Source: Ignavibacteriales bacterium (GTDB lineage Bacteria > Bacteroidota > Ignavibacteria > Ignavibacteriales > Melioribacteraceae). Taken from it: a DNA stretch of 64,000 bases. The stretch is taken from assembly GCA_026390775.1 (NCBI GenBank), contig JAPLFF010000008.1:128165-192164 (forward strand), in the 5' to 3' direction. Of this stretch, positions 24,775 through 33,029 are shown piece by piece (within the stretch, counting starts at the first letter, position 1; each line of letters opens with the position of its first letter). Both the position numbers and the translations under genes were made by a program. The notes below the pieces were generated by a model, which made no database searches, was not told where the DNA came from, and saw only the letters and a program-made list of their open reading frames with translations.

Positions 24775-25953
24775 TTATTGATAACGTTTAACTATAACGG
24801 CAGAAGCTTCTCCTCCGCCAATACATAAAGAAGCTAATCCATATTTTGAATTTCTTTTTTTCATTTCGTACAGAAGTGTTGTCATTATTCTTGCACCGCT
24901 TGCGCCAATCGGGTGACCCAATGCAATTGCACCGCCATTAACATTTACATTATCAGAAGATAATCCCAATAATTTACTAACTGCTAATGATACAACTGCA
25001 AACGCCTCGTTTATTTCGAATAGATCAATGTCGGTAAGTTTTATCTTTGCTTTTGCCAAAACTTTATTAATCGCATCAGCCGGAGCTGTGGTAAATTCAA
25101 TAGGCAATCTTGCGGCTGAACTCTGAGCAACTATCTCTACTAAAGGTGTATATCCAAGTTCTTTTGCTTTTTCTTCACTCATAATTAATAAAGCCGCAGC
25201 ACCGTCATTTAACTTCGATGCATTCGCAGCAGTAACCACTCCATTTTTATCAAACGCGGGACGTAGTGAAGATATTTTTTCAAAATTTACTTTTTCAGGT
25301 TCTTCATCTTTTGTTACAACAGTTTCTCCCGTCTTCGATTTTATTTTTACTCCAACAATTTCATCATTAAACTTTCCTTCTTGCTGAGCATTGATTGCAC
25401 GCTTGTAGGAGAGAACAGCAAATTCATCCAATTGTTCTCGTGTAAAGTTGAAATCTTTTGCACAAGCTTCAGCACAATTACCCATATGAATATTGTTATA
25501 GACATCAGTAAGTCCGTCAACTAAAATGGAATCATAGATAGAAGAATTACCTAAGCGGTAACCGTTGCGAGCATTCTGTAAAATGTAAGGTGCATTAGAC
25601 ATACTTTCTTGTCCGCCTGCGATAATTACATTTGCATCTTCACAAATAATTGCTTGATGAGCAAGCATAACAGCTTTCAATCCGCTGCCGCACATTTTAT
25701 TTATAGTTAAACATTCTGTTTTTTCAGGAAGACCTGCAAACAACGCCGCTTGGCGTGCTGGTGCTTGACCTAATCCGGCGGCTAAAACATTCCCCATAAT
25801 AACTTCATCAATATTATTCTTATCTATTTTAGATTCTTCAAGAAGAGATTTGATAACAATACTTCCTAACTGCGGCGCACTGAAACTGCTTAACGATCCG
25901 TTAAACGATCCGACTGGAGTTCTCTTAGCGTGTGTAATAACTACTTTTTTCAT
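24775..25953 (-). CDS. acetyl-CoA acetyltransferase (thiolase)
   Basis: Condenses two acetyl-CoA to acetoacetyl-CoA, or cleaves 3-ketoacyl-CoA in reverse. 392 residues, the full length of the biosynthetic thiolase family. Catalytic residues are visible: Cys88 in NKMCGSGLKAV, the His in GHPIGASGAR and the second Cys in LCIGGGEASA. There are no partner fatty-acid oxidation genes next to it, so its pathway (polyhydroxybutyrate, mevalonate, acetoacetate or beta-oxidation) cannot be decided. It lies 48 bases upstream of the symporter gene on the same strand, with no terminator seen between them. Confidence 0.93.
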   Translation of the reverse strand: MKKVVITHAKRTPVGSFNGSLSSFSAPQLGSIVIKSLLEESKIDKNNIDEVIMGNVLAAGLGQAPARQAALFAGLPEKTECLTINKMCGSGLKAVMLAHQAIICEDANVIIAGGQESMSNAPYILQNARNGYRLGNSSIYDSILVDGLTDVYNNIHMGNCAEACAKDFNFTREQLDEFAVLSYKRAINAQQEGKFNDEIVGVKIKSKTGETVVTKDEEPEKVNFEKISSLRPAFDKNGVVTAANASKLNDGAAALLIMSEEKAKELGYTPLVEIVAQSSAARLPIEFTTAPADAINKVLAKAKIKLTDIDLFEINEAFAVVSLAVSKLLGLSSDNVNVNGGAIALGHPIGASGARIMTTLLYEMKKRNSKYGLASLCIGGGEASAVIVKRYQ

Positions 25954-26065
25954 GTTATGCCTATTTTATGTTTATATAATTTAGAACCGATTTTAACTGG
26001 TTTAATTTAAGTAAAGTTGATTTTTTATTTCACAATAATTTTTCTCTTTCGAGGATACAATAACT

Positions 26066-26686
26066 TTAATTCTTTCTACTCTTTTTTGGTTTGAACAATC
26101 CGTCTTCAATTGAACCGCTGAAACATAGATCAACAACTTCTTTATCGGCAATATTTAATGATCGTATAGATTTTGAATTCAAAATCTTATGGTGTTTAAT
26201 TGTATAAAGGTAATCTCCGATGAATTCTAGGTCATCATCGGTTGTCATCCAATTATATTTATCAAATCTGGAAAGATTAACCGGATTAGAATAAGAGCGC
26301 AAAGATTTTTCACCTAATGTGTTAAAATAAAATTCGAAGTAAGAAATTATTAATTCTCTTAAAGAACGGTAAACCGGTTCTCTGAACCGCAAAAGGGTTG
26401 TGTTTGATTTTGCAACTGCACCAAAACAATTGTTCTGTTTATAAATTGCGATTACATGGTCATCGTCATTTTCAGCAACAAGATCTACGATAAGCGGTTT
26501 ATGTCCCATTGATCTTAAAATCGCTGCAGCAAATAGAGCTCCCTCAAAACAATTTGCTTTTTGTTTTAAGAATACATTCTTAGGAGAGTTCGTTACATAT
26601 TCTGAATTGTAAAGTGACCCATTTAAGAATATTTGTATATCAATCGGTTTCTTAAATTGTTTTGCAAAATTCAATTTGTTATTCAT
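26066..26686 (-). CDS. transglutaminase-like protein of unknown role
   Basis: 206 residues, soluble, no signal peptide. The centre reads like a transglutaminase/cysteine-protease-like core: KANCFEGALFAAAILRSMGHKP supplies a Cys at the start of a helix (about residue 45), followed by DDDHVIAIYK with a His (about 77), in the Cys-His order of the fold. The third residue (usually Asp) is not obvious: after the His strand the sequence continues FGAVAKSN. The rest (about 100-206) shows no family I know. It follows the aminotransferase gene by 22 bases and is probably co-transcribed with it. Fold likely, activity and substrate unknown. Confidence 0.6.
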   Translation of the reverse strand: MNNKLNFAKQFKKPIDIQIFLNGSLYNSEYVTNSPKNVFLKQKANCFEGALFAAAILRSMGHKPLIVDLVAENDDDHVIAIYKQNNCFGAVAKSNTTLLRFREPVYRSLRELIISYFEFYFNTLGEKSLRSYSNPVNLSRFDKYNWMTTDDDLEFIGDYLYTIKHHKILNSKSIRSLNIADKEVVDLCFSGSIEDGLFKPKKSRKN

Positions 26687-26708
26687 TATTCCCTATAGTT
26701 TAAGATTA

Positions 26709-27554
26709 TCAATTTTCAGTATTATATAATTTTTGATATTCACTTTGAAGTAAACTACAAATTGGACCCGGAACACCGCCATTAATAATATTTCCGTCAA
26801 TCTCAATAACAGGAGTTACCTCAGCCGTCGTACTAAGCAGAAGTATTTCATCAAAATGGTTTAGTTCGGATAGTTTAATATCTCTTTCCGTATATCTAAT
26901 TCCTAACTTCTTACATAATCTCAAAACAATTCCGCGGGTGATGCCGGGAAGTATTAAGTTACTAAGAGGTGGAGTGATCAACTCACTATTTTTGATAAAG
27001 CATACATTCGTTTGAGTTCCTTCAGTTATGAAACCATTGCGGTGCCAAATAATTTCAGTCAATCCATTCTTTACTGCTCTTTGTTTTGTTAAAATATTCG
27101 GTAATAAGGAAATTGTTTTTATATCACAGTGCATCCATCTTATATCTTCTTCCAGTCCAACTCTAACACCGTTTTGCATCTCTTCATGTCTGGCAGGAAA
27201 TTTTTCAACATACATAAAAACTGTCGGTTCCATATTATCGTTAAAATAATGTCTGCGCGGAAATTGTATCCCTCGTGAAATCTGGATATATGCTATTGAT
27301 AACTGATCATCCAGATTATTCTTCTGAATAAGTTCGTATAAAATTTTTTCTACGTTTTCAAAAGCCGAAAAAGAAATTTCAATTTTCTTCAAGCTGCTTT
27401 TTAGACGATCAAGATGTGTCTTATATTCAAAAAAGAATTTCGGGTAATATCTTATTACTTCGTAAACTCCATCTCCAAATTGAAAAGCTCTGTCAAATGG
27501 AGATACTGTAACATTTTCCAGATCTAAAATCTTACCGTTATAAAATACCAGCAT
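26709..27554 (-). CDS. dat: class IV aminotransferase, D-amino-acid transaminase type
   Basis: 281 residues, the usual length for fold-type IV PLP enzymes. Seen: DRAFQFGDGVYEVIR (21-35), the PLP lysine Lys146 in HCDIKTISLLPN, Glu178 in ITEGTQTN, which contacts the pyridine ring, and STTAEVTPV near the C-terminus. The combination CDIK...LLPN plus Arg/His at 100-102 in FPRRH is closer to D-amino-acid transaminases than to branched-chain ones. The enzyme would make D-glutamate or D-alanine for cell wall synthesis from 2-oxo acids. It leads a pair with the transglutaminase-like gene and is divergent from the microcompartment genes. A branched-chain or 4-amino-4-deoxychorismate role is a less likely alternative. 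Confidence 0.8.
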   Translation of the reverse strand: MLVFYNGKILDLENVTVSPFDRAFQFGDGVYEVIRYYPKFFFEYKTHLDRLKSSLKKIEISFSAFENVEKILYELIQKNNLDDQLSIAYIQISRGIQFPRRHYFNDNMEPTVFMYVEKFPARHEEMQNGVRVGLEEDIRWMHCDIKTISLLPNILTKQRAVKNGLTEIIWHRNGFITEGTQTNVCFIKNSELITPPLSNLILPGITRGIVLRLCKKLGIRYTERDIKLSELNHFDEILLLSTTAEVTPVIEIDGNIINGGVPGPICSLLQSEYQKLYNTEN

Positions 27555-27766
27555 ACTCTACCGGACATCAGTTGTGTCATAATGAATTAACTAAGTAATT
27601 CTAAGAATAAATTAAGCTATACTTGATTATAAATTCAAATGGTTTGATCGAATTTTTAAGAACCGTTATCTTATATAATCTGTGATTAGATTTTCATTGT
27701 TAACAAAACAATTGAGTTTTGTATCAGAAAAAGTTAATTATAGATAGAAAAATAAACGGTGATTAA

Positions 27767-28057
27767 ATGGAATTAGCAAAAGTTGAAGGAACAATTGTAT
27801 CCACAGCAAAATCGGAAAAACTTCACGGCTACAAATTACTTTTACTTAATCTGATTAATCCGGATATGAGTTCATCAAATAATTATGTTGTAGCGGTTGA
27901 TGCTGTTGGTGCAGGAGAAGGCGAAGTTGTTATTGTTGTTCGCGGAAGTTCTGCCCGTCAAGCGGAAAAACTTACTAATGTTCCAACCGATTCGAGTATT
28001 GTTGCAATTGTAGATTCAGTTGAATTTAAGGGTAAAGTAGTTTTTAGAAAAAGTTGA
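27767..28057 (+). CDS. EutN/CcmL-family microcompartment vertex protein 1
   Basis: 96 residues of the single-domain BMC-P family, which forms pentamers closing the vertices of bacterial microcompartments. The family pattern is nearly canonical: KVEGTIVSTAKSEKLHGYKLLL, the VAVDAVGAGEGEVV turn, RGSSAR and a C-terminal IVAIVDSVE strand. First of three consecutive BMC-P genes, with 8 bases to the next. An ATG in a GGTGATTAAATGG context opens the run about 210 bases from the divergent aminotransferase start. No hexameric BMC-H gene is in the window, so the rest of the shell must be encoded elsewhere. Confidence 0.93.
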   Translation: MELAKVEGTIVSTAKSEKLHGYKLLLLNLINPDMSSSNNYVVAVDAVGAGEGEVVIVVRGSSARQAEKLTNVPTDSSIVAIVDSVEFKGKVVFRKS

Positions 28058-28065
28058 GCTAATTT

Positions 28066-28338
28066 ATGAAACTCGGTAGAATTCAAGGAAAAGTTTGGGC
28101 AACTGTAAAAGATCCTAAATTAAATAATTGCACTCTATACATTCTTCAACCGGTTGACGAAGATGAAAATCCAATTGGTATGGCACAAGTTGCAGTTGAT
28201 ACCGTGAGCTGCCGCGAAGGTGATTTAGTTTACTGGGTTGGCGGTGGAGAAGCAACATTCGCTTTCCCTGATAGACAAATACCAAGCGATGTTACAATTG
28301 TTGGTTTAGTAGATAGACTGGATTTGAAAAAATTATGA
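28066..28338 (+). CDS. EutN/CcmL-family microcompartment vertex protein 2
   Basis: 90 residues, also BMC-P, but less typical than its upstream neighbour. It opens with GRIQGKVWATVKDPKL, the version of the first strand seen in PduN-like members, has VAVDTVSCREGDLVYWVGGGEA where the usual GAGEGD turn is altered to SCREGD, and ends with IVGLVDRLDL. The divergence among the three paralogues suggests different vertex positions or mixed pentamers. Its stop overlaps the ATG of the third gene by 4 bases (ATGA), so the pair is translationally coupled. Confidence 0.92.
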   Translation: MKLGRIQGKVWATVKDPKLNNCTLYILQPVDEDENPIGMAQVAVDTVSCREGDLVYWVGGGEATFAFPDRQIPSDVTIVGLVDRLDLKKL

Positions 28339-28625
28339 TCCTCGGCAAAGTAATCGGAAGTATTGTTTCTACAATCAAACACGATTCCTATAGAAATAAA
28401 AAAATCATGCTTGTTCGTCCTATAACTCCAGATGGTAAATTGAAATCCGGAACAATGGTTGCAATAGATACTGTCCGTGCCGGTGAAGGAGATACTGTAC
28501 TTGTAATGTCTGAAGGAAGAAGCACAATGGATATTCTTGAATTAAAGAATCGTGAACCTTTAAGAAGTATAATCGTTGGAGTTGTTGATAGAGTTGATAT
28601 AATTTCAAGTCAAAATAAAAAATAG
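28335..28625 (+). CDS. EutN/CcmL-family microcompartment vertex protein 3
   Basis: 96 residues, third BMC-P paralogue: GKVIGSIVSTIKHDSY at the start, VAIDTVRAGEGDTVLVM in the middle and IVGVVDRVDI near the end. A short charged tail (SSQNKK) extends past the fold. It overlaps the second gene by 4 bases. Three pentamer proteins in a row are a known trait of microcompartments that process fucose- and rhamnose-derived lactaldehyde, for example the Planctomycetes/Verrucomicrobia type. A class II aldolase that would fit such a compartment is encoded 3.6 kb downstream. The gene ends 7 bases before the converging cupin gene. Confidence 0.92.
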   Translation: MILGKVIGSIVSTIKHDSYRNKKIMLVRPITPDGKLKSGTMVAIDTVRAGEGDTVLVMSEGRSTMDILELKNREPLRSIIVGVVDRVDIISSQNKK

Positions 28626-28632
28626 AATAAGA

Positions 28633-28977
28633 TCAAATAAAATCTTCTCTGTAAGGTGTAAACACATCTATTAACATACTTTCTTCTAATGCAGTAACAC
28701 CGTGATCAAGATTTGGCAGCACAAGAAATACATCGCCTTCTTTCATAATTTTCTTCTCATCATTTATAGTAACTTCAAACGAACCTTTAACCAAATAACT
28801 AATTTGTTTATGCGGGTGTTTATGAAGGTTACCTACACCTCCTTTTTTAAATTCAACAGCAACAAGCATAATATCTTTTTCATAACCTAATATTTTTCTT
28901 CTAACTCCTTCGCCTACGTTTTTCCATTCGTGATCTTTGCTAAAAATAAATCCGGTCATTCCGAACTGATATTCCAT
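28633..28977 (-). CDS. small cupin-domain protein
   Basis: 114 residues forming one conserved beta-barrel cupin. The metal-binding pattern is visible as HKHPHKQISYLVKGSFE in motif 1 (several His plus the distal Glu) and LPNLDHGV in motif 2. Such stand-alone cupins bind a metal and act as isomerases, dioxygenases or sugar sensors, and the function cannot be read from the sequence. It lies 44 bases downstream of the 6-phosphogluconolactonase gene on the same strand, so it may be the third gene of zwf-pgl-cupin. It converges on the microcompartment genes. Confidence 0.75.
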   Translation of the reverse strand: MEYQFGMTGFIFSKDHEWKNVGEGVRRKILGYEKDIMLVAVEFKKGGVGNLHKHPHKQISYLVKGSFEVTINDEKKIMKEGDVFLVLPNLDHGVTALEESMLIDVFTPYREDFI

Positions 28978-29021
28978 GAAGTTCTCCGTTATTAAGAAAT
29001 ATTTCTTATCAAAAGTAATGA

Positions 29022-29759
29022 TTAAAGATTCAATGCCGCATCTTTATCTAAATACCAATTCAGTTTTCCATTAATTGGTTTAATATATGCGGCAGGAAAT
29101 GAATTTGATATTTGTGCACTATTTATTATATCTGAAACAACTTTTGATTTATTCTTTCCGGTAACAAAAAAAATAATCTGCGATGAGTTGTTGATTATTG
29201 TCCCGGTTAGTGTAATTCTTTTTTGAAATGTCAACGGATGAATTGCTGTCTCACAAATCCTTTCAGACTTAATCAAATGAAGTTGGTCCGGAAAAATTGA
29301 TGCAGTATGTCCATCGCTTCCTATTCCAAGCATTGTTAAATCAAATGATGGTAAGTTATTTCTTTCCGGAACAATATTTTTTATAACTGAAGAATATCGT
29401 TCTGCTTCTTTCAACTGATCATTCTCACCTTGAATTCTGTAAATATTTTCTGCCGGTATTTGAATTTTGTCAAGCAGATATTGTTTTGTCATTCTGTAAT
29501 TGCTGTCGCTGTCGGTCGGTTGTACACATCTCTCATCTGTCCAGAAAAAACAAATGTTCTCCCATTTGATTTTCTTTTTATATTTTTCTACAAGTTTATT
29601 AAAAAATATTTTAGGAGTATTCCCGCCTGAAAGAGCTACATAAAAATTTTTCTTATTGCGGAGATATTCTTCACTCATTCTAAAGAAATCTTCAGCTAAA
29701 CATTCAGCAGCGTTTTCAGTAGTAGAAAATATTTTTATGTCTGGGTTTTTAGAGATCAT
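29022..29759 (-). CDS. pgl: 6-phosphogluconolactonase
   Basis: Hydrolyses 6-phosphogluconolactone, the second step of the oxidative pentose phosphate pathway. 245 residues of the SOL/NagB-like family (not the beta-propeller type). Seen: ALSGGNTPKIFF near residue 45, WTDERCVQPTDSDSNYRM (the substrate loop) and LGIGSDGHTASIFP with the catalytic His. It starts 35 bases after zwf, in the same direction, and is surely co-transcribed with it. Confidence 0.92.
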   Translation of the reverse strand: MISKNPDIKIFSTTENAAECLAEDFFRMSEEYLRNKKNFYVALSGGNTPKIFFNKLVEKYKKKIKWENICFFWTDERCVQPTDSDSNYRMTKQYLLDKIQIPAENIYRIQGENDQLKEAERYSSVIKNIVPERNNLPSFDLTMLGIGSDGHTASIFPDQLHLIKSERICETAIHPLTFQKRITLTGTIINNSSQIIFFVTGKNKSKVVSDIINSAQISNSFPAAYIKPINGKLNWYLDKDAALNL

Positions 29760-29794
29760 TCATTAAAGATGTTAGAAAAGTATTTCAAAAATTA

Positions 29795-31318
29795 TTATAG
29801 CTCGCAATAATTTCCATCATCAGCAAGATTTTTACATGGATAGCGCCATGTTTTATCTTCAGCAATCAAATCGTCTGCTTTATCAGGTCCCCACGTTCCT
29901 GCCGGATAGCCATGGATTTTTATGTTACTATTATTTCCCCAAGCTTTTTGAATCGGTTCTACAAATTTCCACGCAGCTTCAACTGCATCTGCTCTTGTAT
30001 ACAAAGTTGAATCACCAACCATAGCATCATAAAGAAGTCGTTCGTACGCACCCGGAACATGAACATTTGATAAATCCGAATAATGAAAATCCATGTTCAC
30101 ATTTTTAACATTGAAACCGGCACCGGGAACTTTCATTCCAAATTTTAACAGAATTCCTTCATCAGGTTGAATACGAATTATAAGTTGATTACTTGAATTA
30201 CCCTCTTCTTCTTTTGAAAATAAATAATGCGGTGTTGGTTTGAAATGAATTACGATTTCTGTAACACGTGTAGGAAGTCTTTTGCCTGCGCGGACATAGA
30301 ATGGTACTCCGCCCCATCTCCAATTATCAATATAAAATTTGACAGCAACAAATGTTTCTGTTCGGGATTTCGAATCAACGCCTTTTTCTTCTCTGTATCC
30401 GGCAACTTTTTCACCTTTTATTTTTGAAGAAATGTATTGACCCCGTATAACATTTTTATCAACATCTTCTTCTCTAAAAGGACGGAGTGATTGAAAAACT
30501 TTTAATGTTTCATTTCGAATTGAGTTTGAATCAAATGTTGAAGGCGGTTCCATAGCTGTTAAACCGACCATCTGCAGTAAATGATTTTGAACCATATCAC
30601 GAAGAGCACCGGATGAATCATAATATCCGCCTCGGCTTTCAACTCCAATACTTTCGGCGGAAGTTATCTCGACATATTGGACATAATTTCTATTCCAGAG
30701 CGGCTCAAATATTCCATTTGCAAATCTTGTAACTAATAAATTTTGTACAGTCTCTTTTCCAAGATAATGATCTATTCTGTAAATCTGTTCTTCATTAAAC
30801 GTTTCATGTAATTTTAAATTTAATTTTATTGCCGAAGTTAGATCATAACCAAAAGGTTTTTCAAGAATTAGTCTTCTATACCCATCACATTCTTTTTGAA
30901 GCTCAACCGATCCAAGATTCCCGGCTATTTGTTCATACAAAATTGGCGGAGTTGCTAGATAGAATAAATAATTTCCGCCGGTTTGATGCTCAGAATCAAG
31001 TGATTCTAATTTTCTTTTTAATAATTCAAAATCATTAACATACTCTGTATTTATAGAAACATAGTATAATTTTTCGAGGAATTGATGAAGTGTTTCATTG
31101 TTATAATTTTTATTCCCGGAGAAATTCTTTAAACCTACTTCCATTTTTTTCCGGAAACTCTCATCAGTCATTTCTGTTCTCCCCACACCAAGAACTACAA
31201 ATTTATTAGGAAGAAGATTTTGGTTTAGCAATTCAAAAATTGCCGGAATTAATTTCCGATTGGTAAGATCGCCTGAAGCGCCAAATATTACTAAAATACA
31301 ATCAGCAGGTTTTTCCAT
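29795..31318 (-). CDS. zwf: glucose-6-phosphate dehydrogenase
   Basis: Oxidises glucose 6-phosphate to 6-phosphogluconolactone, the entry step of the oxidative pentose phosphate pathway. 507 residues, full length. Seen: dinucleotide motif GASGDLTNRKLIP (13-25), EKPFG (151-155) and the active-site signature RIDHYLGKE (His182 and neighbours). The basic residues after the first strand fit NADP use. GGAAG precedes the ATG. It is the first gene of the zwf-pgl unit. With gnd and tkt at 16-20 kb it supplies NADPH, a likely substrate of the redox complex at 9-15 kb. Confidence 0.96.
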   Translation of the reverse strand: MEKPADCILVIFGASGDLTNRKLIPAIFELLNQNLLPNKFVVLGVGRTEMTDESFRKKMEVGLKNFSGNKNYNNETLHQFLEKLYYVSINTEYVNDFELLKRKLESLDSEHQTGGNYLFYLATPPILYEQIAGNLGSVELQKECDGYRRLILEKPFGYDLTSAIKLNLKLHETFNEEQIYRIDHYLGKETVQNLLVTRFANGIFEPLWNRNYVQYVEITSAESIGVESRGGYYDSSGALRDMVQNHLLQMVGLTAMEPPSTFDSNSIRNETLKVFQSLRPFREEDVDKNVIRGQYISSKIKGEKVAGYREEKGVDSKSRTETFVAVKFYIDNWRWGGVPFYVRAGKRLPTRVTEIVIHFKPTPHYLFSKEEEGNSSNQLIIRIQPDEGILLKFGMKVPGAGFNVKNVNMDFHYSDLSNVHVPGAYERLLYDAMVGDSTLYTRADAVEAAWKFVEPIQKAWGNNSNIKIHGYPAGTWGPDKADDLIAEDKTWRYPCKNLADDGNYCEL

Positions 31319-31596
31319 AACAATTTTTCTTCCAAGTTAATACTTTAATAAATTGCTCTTTTTCATCAGTTTGTACAACTTGATCTGTAAATTTTCTCTG
31401 TTTTATTAAGTCTTAATTTATGGATTAAAGTTATAACTTATAAATGTTAATTTGAAGAACTAAACTATTGAATTAAAACAATGATATATTTCCATTAATA
31501 CGGTAAAAAAAGTAATGTATATTATTATATAAACTGATTTTGTTTGAATCAAAAATCTAATAAATTCAATACATAAAAAAAAACAAAGGTGAAAAT

Positions 31597-32175
31597 ATGA
31601 GATTTAATAAATTCTTTATAGCAGCAATTTCATTTCTAATAATTCTTTCAATTACAACAATTGCTCAACAAGAAAATAAACCGAGACAAAGTCTTAAAGC
31701 CAGTGTCTCTCAAAGAATTGGAGTTGACAACGATATTACAATCATTTACAGCAGACCTGGTGTTAAAGGAAGAAAAATTTGGGACGATCTTGTTCCTTAT
31801 GGATTAGCTCCGGGTAATAAAAACTCCAACAATAATCCTTTTCCATGGAGAGGCGGCGCTAACGAAAATACTACAATTGAATTTGGTAAAGATGTAACTG
31901 TTGAGGGAAATAAATTACCGGCAGGAAAATACGGTCTTCATTTTATTCCGGGAGAAAAAAATTGGATAATTATTTTTAGTAAGAATAACTCAAATTGGGG
32001 AAGCTTCACTTACAATCAAAAGGATGATGCTCTTCGAATTACCGTTACTGCAGCTAAAGCCCCGTTTGAAGAATGGCTTACTTATGGTTTTGATGATTTA
32101 AATGGTAATTCTGCAACAGCATTTCTGAAATGGGAAGAATTAAAAGTTCAATTTAAAATTGCGACAGTTAAATAA
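31597..32175 (+). CDS. exported DUF2911 protein
   Basis: 192 residues with a clear signal peptide (about 1-23, ending TIAQQ). The mature part is a single DUF2911 domain: KASVSQRIG, ITIIYSRPGVKGRKIWDDLVPYG (residues run 47-71), WRGGANENTTIEF and KYGLHFIPGEKNWIIIFSK. The family is common in Bacteroidota and has no established biochemical role; the sequence suggests a beta-sandwich in the periplasm. AAAGGTGAAAAT precedes the ATG. The class II aldolase gene follows after 33 bases on the same strand, but a shared role with it is not evident. Confidence 0.8.
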   Translation: MRFNKFFIAAISFLIILSITTIAQQENKPRQSLKASVSQRIGVDNDITIIYSRPGVKGRKIWDDLVPYGLAPGNKNSNNNPFPWRGGANENTTIEFGKDVTVEGNKLPAGKYGLHFIPGEKNWIIIFSKNNSNWGSFTYNQKDDALRITVTAAKAPFEEWLTYGFDDLNGNSATAFLKWEELKVQFKIATVK

Positions 32176-32208
32176 AAATTAATTCCTAATATTTTAATTA
32201 AGATACAT

Positions 32209-32982
32209 ATGAGACAAAGTTTATTTACACTTAAGCAAGATATAGTTGAGGTTGGAAGAAGAATGTATGCCCGCGGGTATGTTGCCTCGAATGACGGCAA
32301 TATAAGTGCGCGTCTTGATGAAAACAAATTTTTAGTTACTCCAACAGGCGTCAGCAAAGGGTTTATGAAACCCGAAGATCTAATTGTTGTTAACATGGAA
32401 GGAAAAGTATTATCAGGAATTAAGAAACCTTCTTCTGAAGTTTTCATGCATATCCAAGTTTATAAAGACAGGCCCGATGTTAACAGTGTTTGCCATGCTC
32501 ATCCACCTTATGCTACAGGATTTGCAGTTGCCGGAATACCATTAGATAAATGTGTTCTTCCCGAAGTGATTATAACGCTAGGATCAATTCCACTTATTGA
32601 ATACGGCACTCCGGGAACGGAAGAACTTTACCGTCCGGTAACAAAACTGTTAAAAGATTACGATGCATTTCTTCTTGCAAATCACGGTGCACTTACAGTA
32701 GGTACAGATGTAATTAATGCTTATCACAAAATGGAAACGCTGGAACATTTCGCACAGATTGCTTTTGTTGCTAACCAGCTTGGTTATCTCAATACACTAA
32801 ATAAAGAACAAGTGCAGAAACTGAAAGATCAAAGAGAGAAATTTGGAATAAGAACTACAGTCGGATGTGTTACCAGTGAAGATGACTCGCGCTCTACAGA
32901 ACATACGCCGCAATCAAATATGATGAATGATGATCTCATAAAAAAAATAACAGATGAGGTGTTAAGACAAATTCGTAAATAA
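32209..32982 (+). CDS. class II aldolase with putative microcompartment-targeting tail
   Basis: 257 residues. The first 213 form the zinc-dependent class II aldolase/adducin fold of L-fuculose- or L-rhamnulose-phosphate aldolases. Metal ligands are His96 and His98 (CHAHPP) and His159 (NHGA), with the catalytic acid Glu77 in SSEVFMH. Such enzymes split the sugar phosphate into dihydroxyacetone phosphate and lactaldehyde. The last 40 or so residues are not part of the fold: a polar linker (about 218-238) leads to DDLIKKITDEVLRQIRK, a short amphipathic helix like the encapsulation peptides that carry enzymes into microcompartments. The three BMC-P genes 3.6 kb upstream on the same strand support this. 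Tail function and exact substrate are inferred. Confidence 0.85.
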   Translation: MRQSLFTLKQDIVEVGRRMYARGYVASNDGNISARLDENKFLVTPTGVSKGFMKPEDLIVVNMEGKVLSGIKKPSSEVFMHIQVYKDRPDVNSVCHAHPPYATGFAVAGIPLDKCVLPEVIITLGSIPLIEYGTPGTEELYRPVTKLLKDYDAFLLANHGALTVGTDVINAYHKMETLEHFAQIAFVANQLGYLNTLNKEQVQKLKDQREKFGIRTTVGCVTSEDDSRSTEHTPQSNMMNDDLIKKITDEVLRQIRK

Positions 32983-33029
32983 TTTTTTAAGAGTCGTATT
33001 ACTTCTTTTAATAATAAATGATTCTGAGC

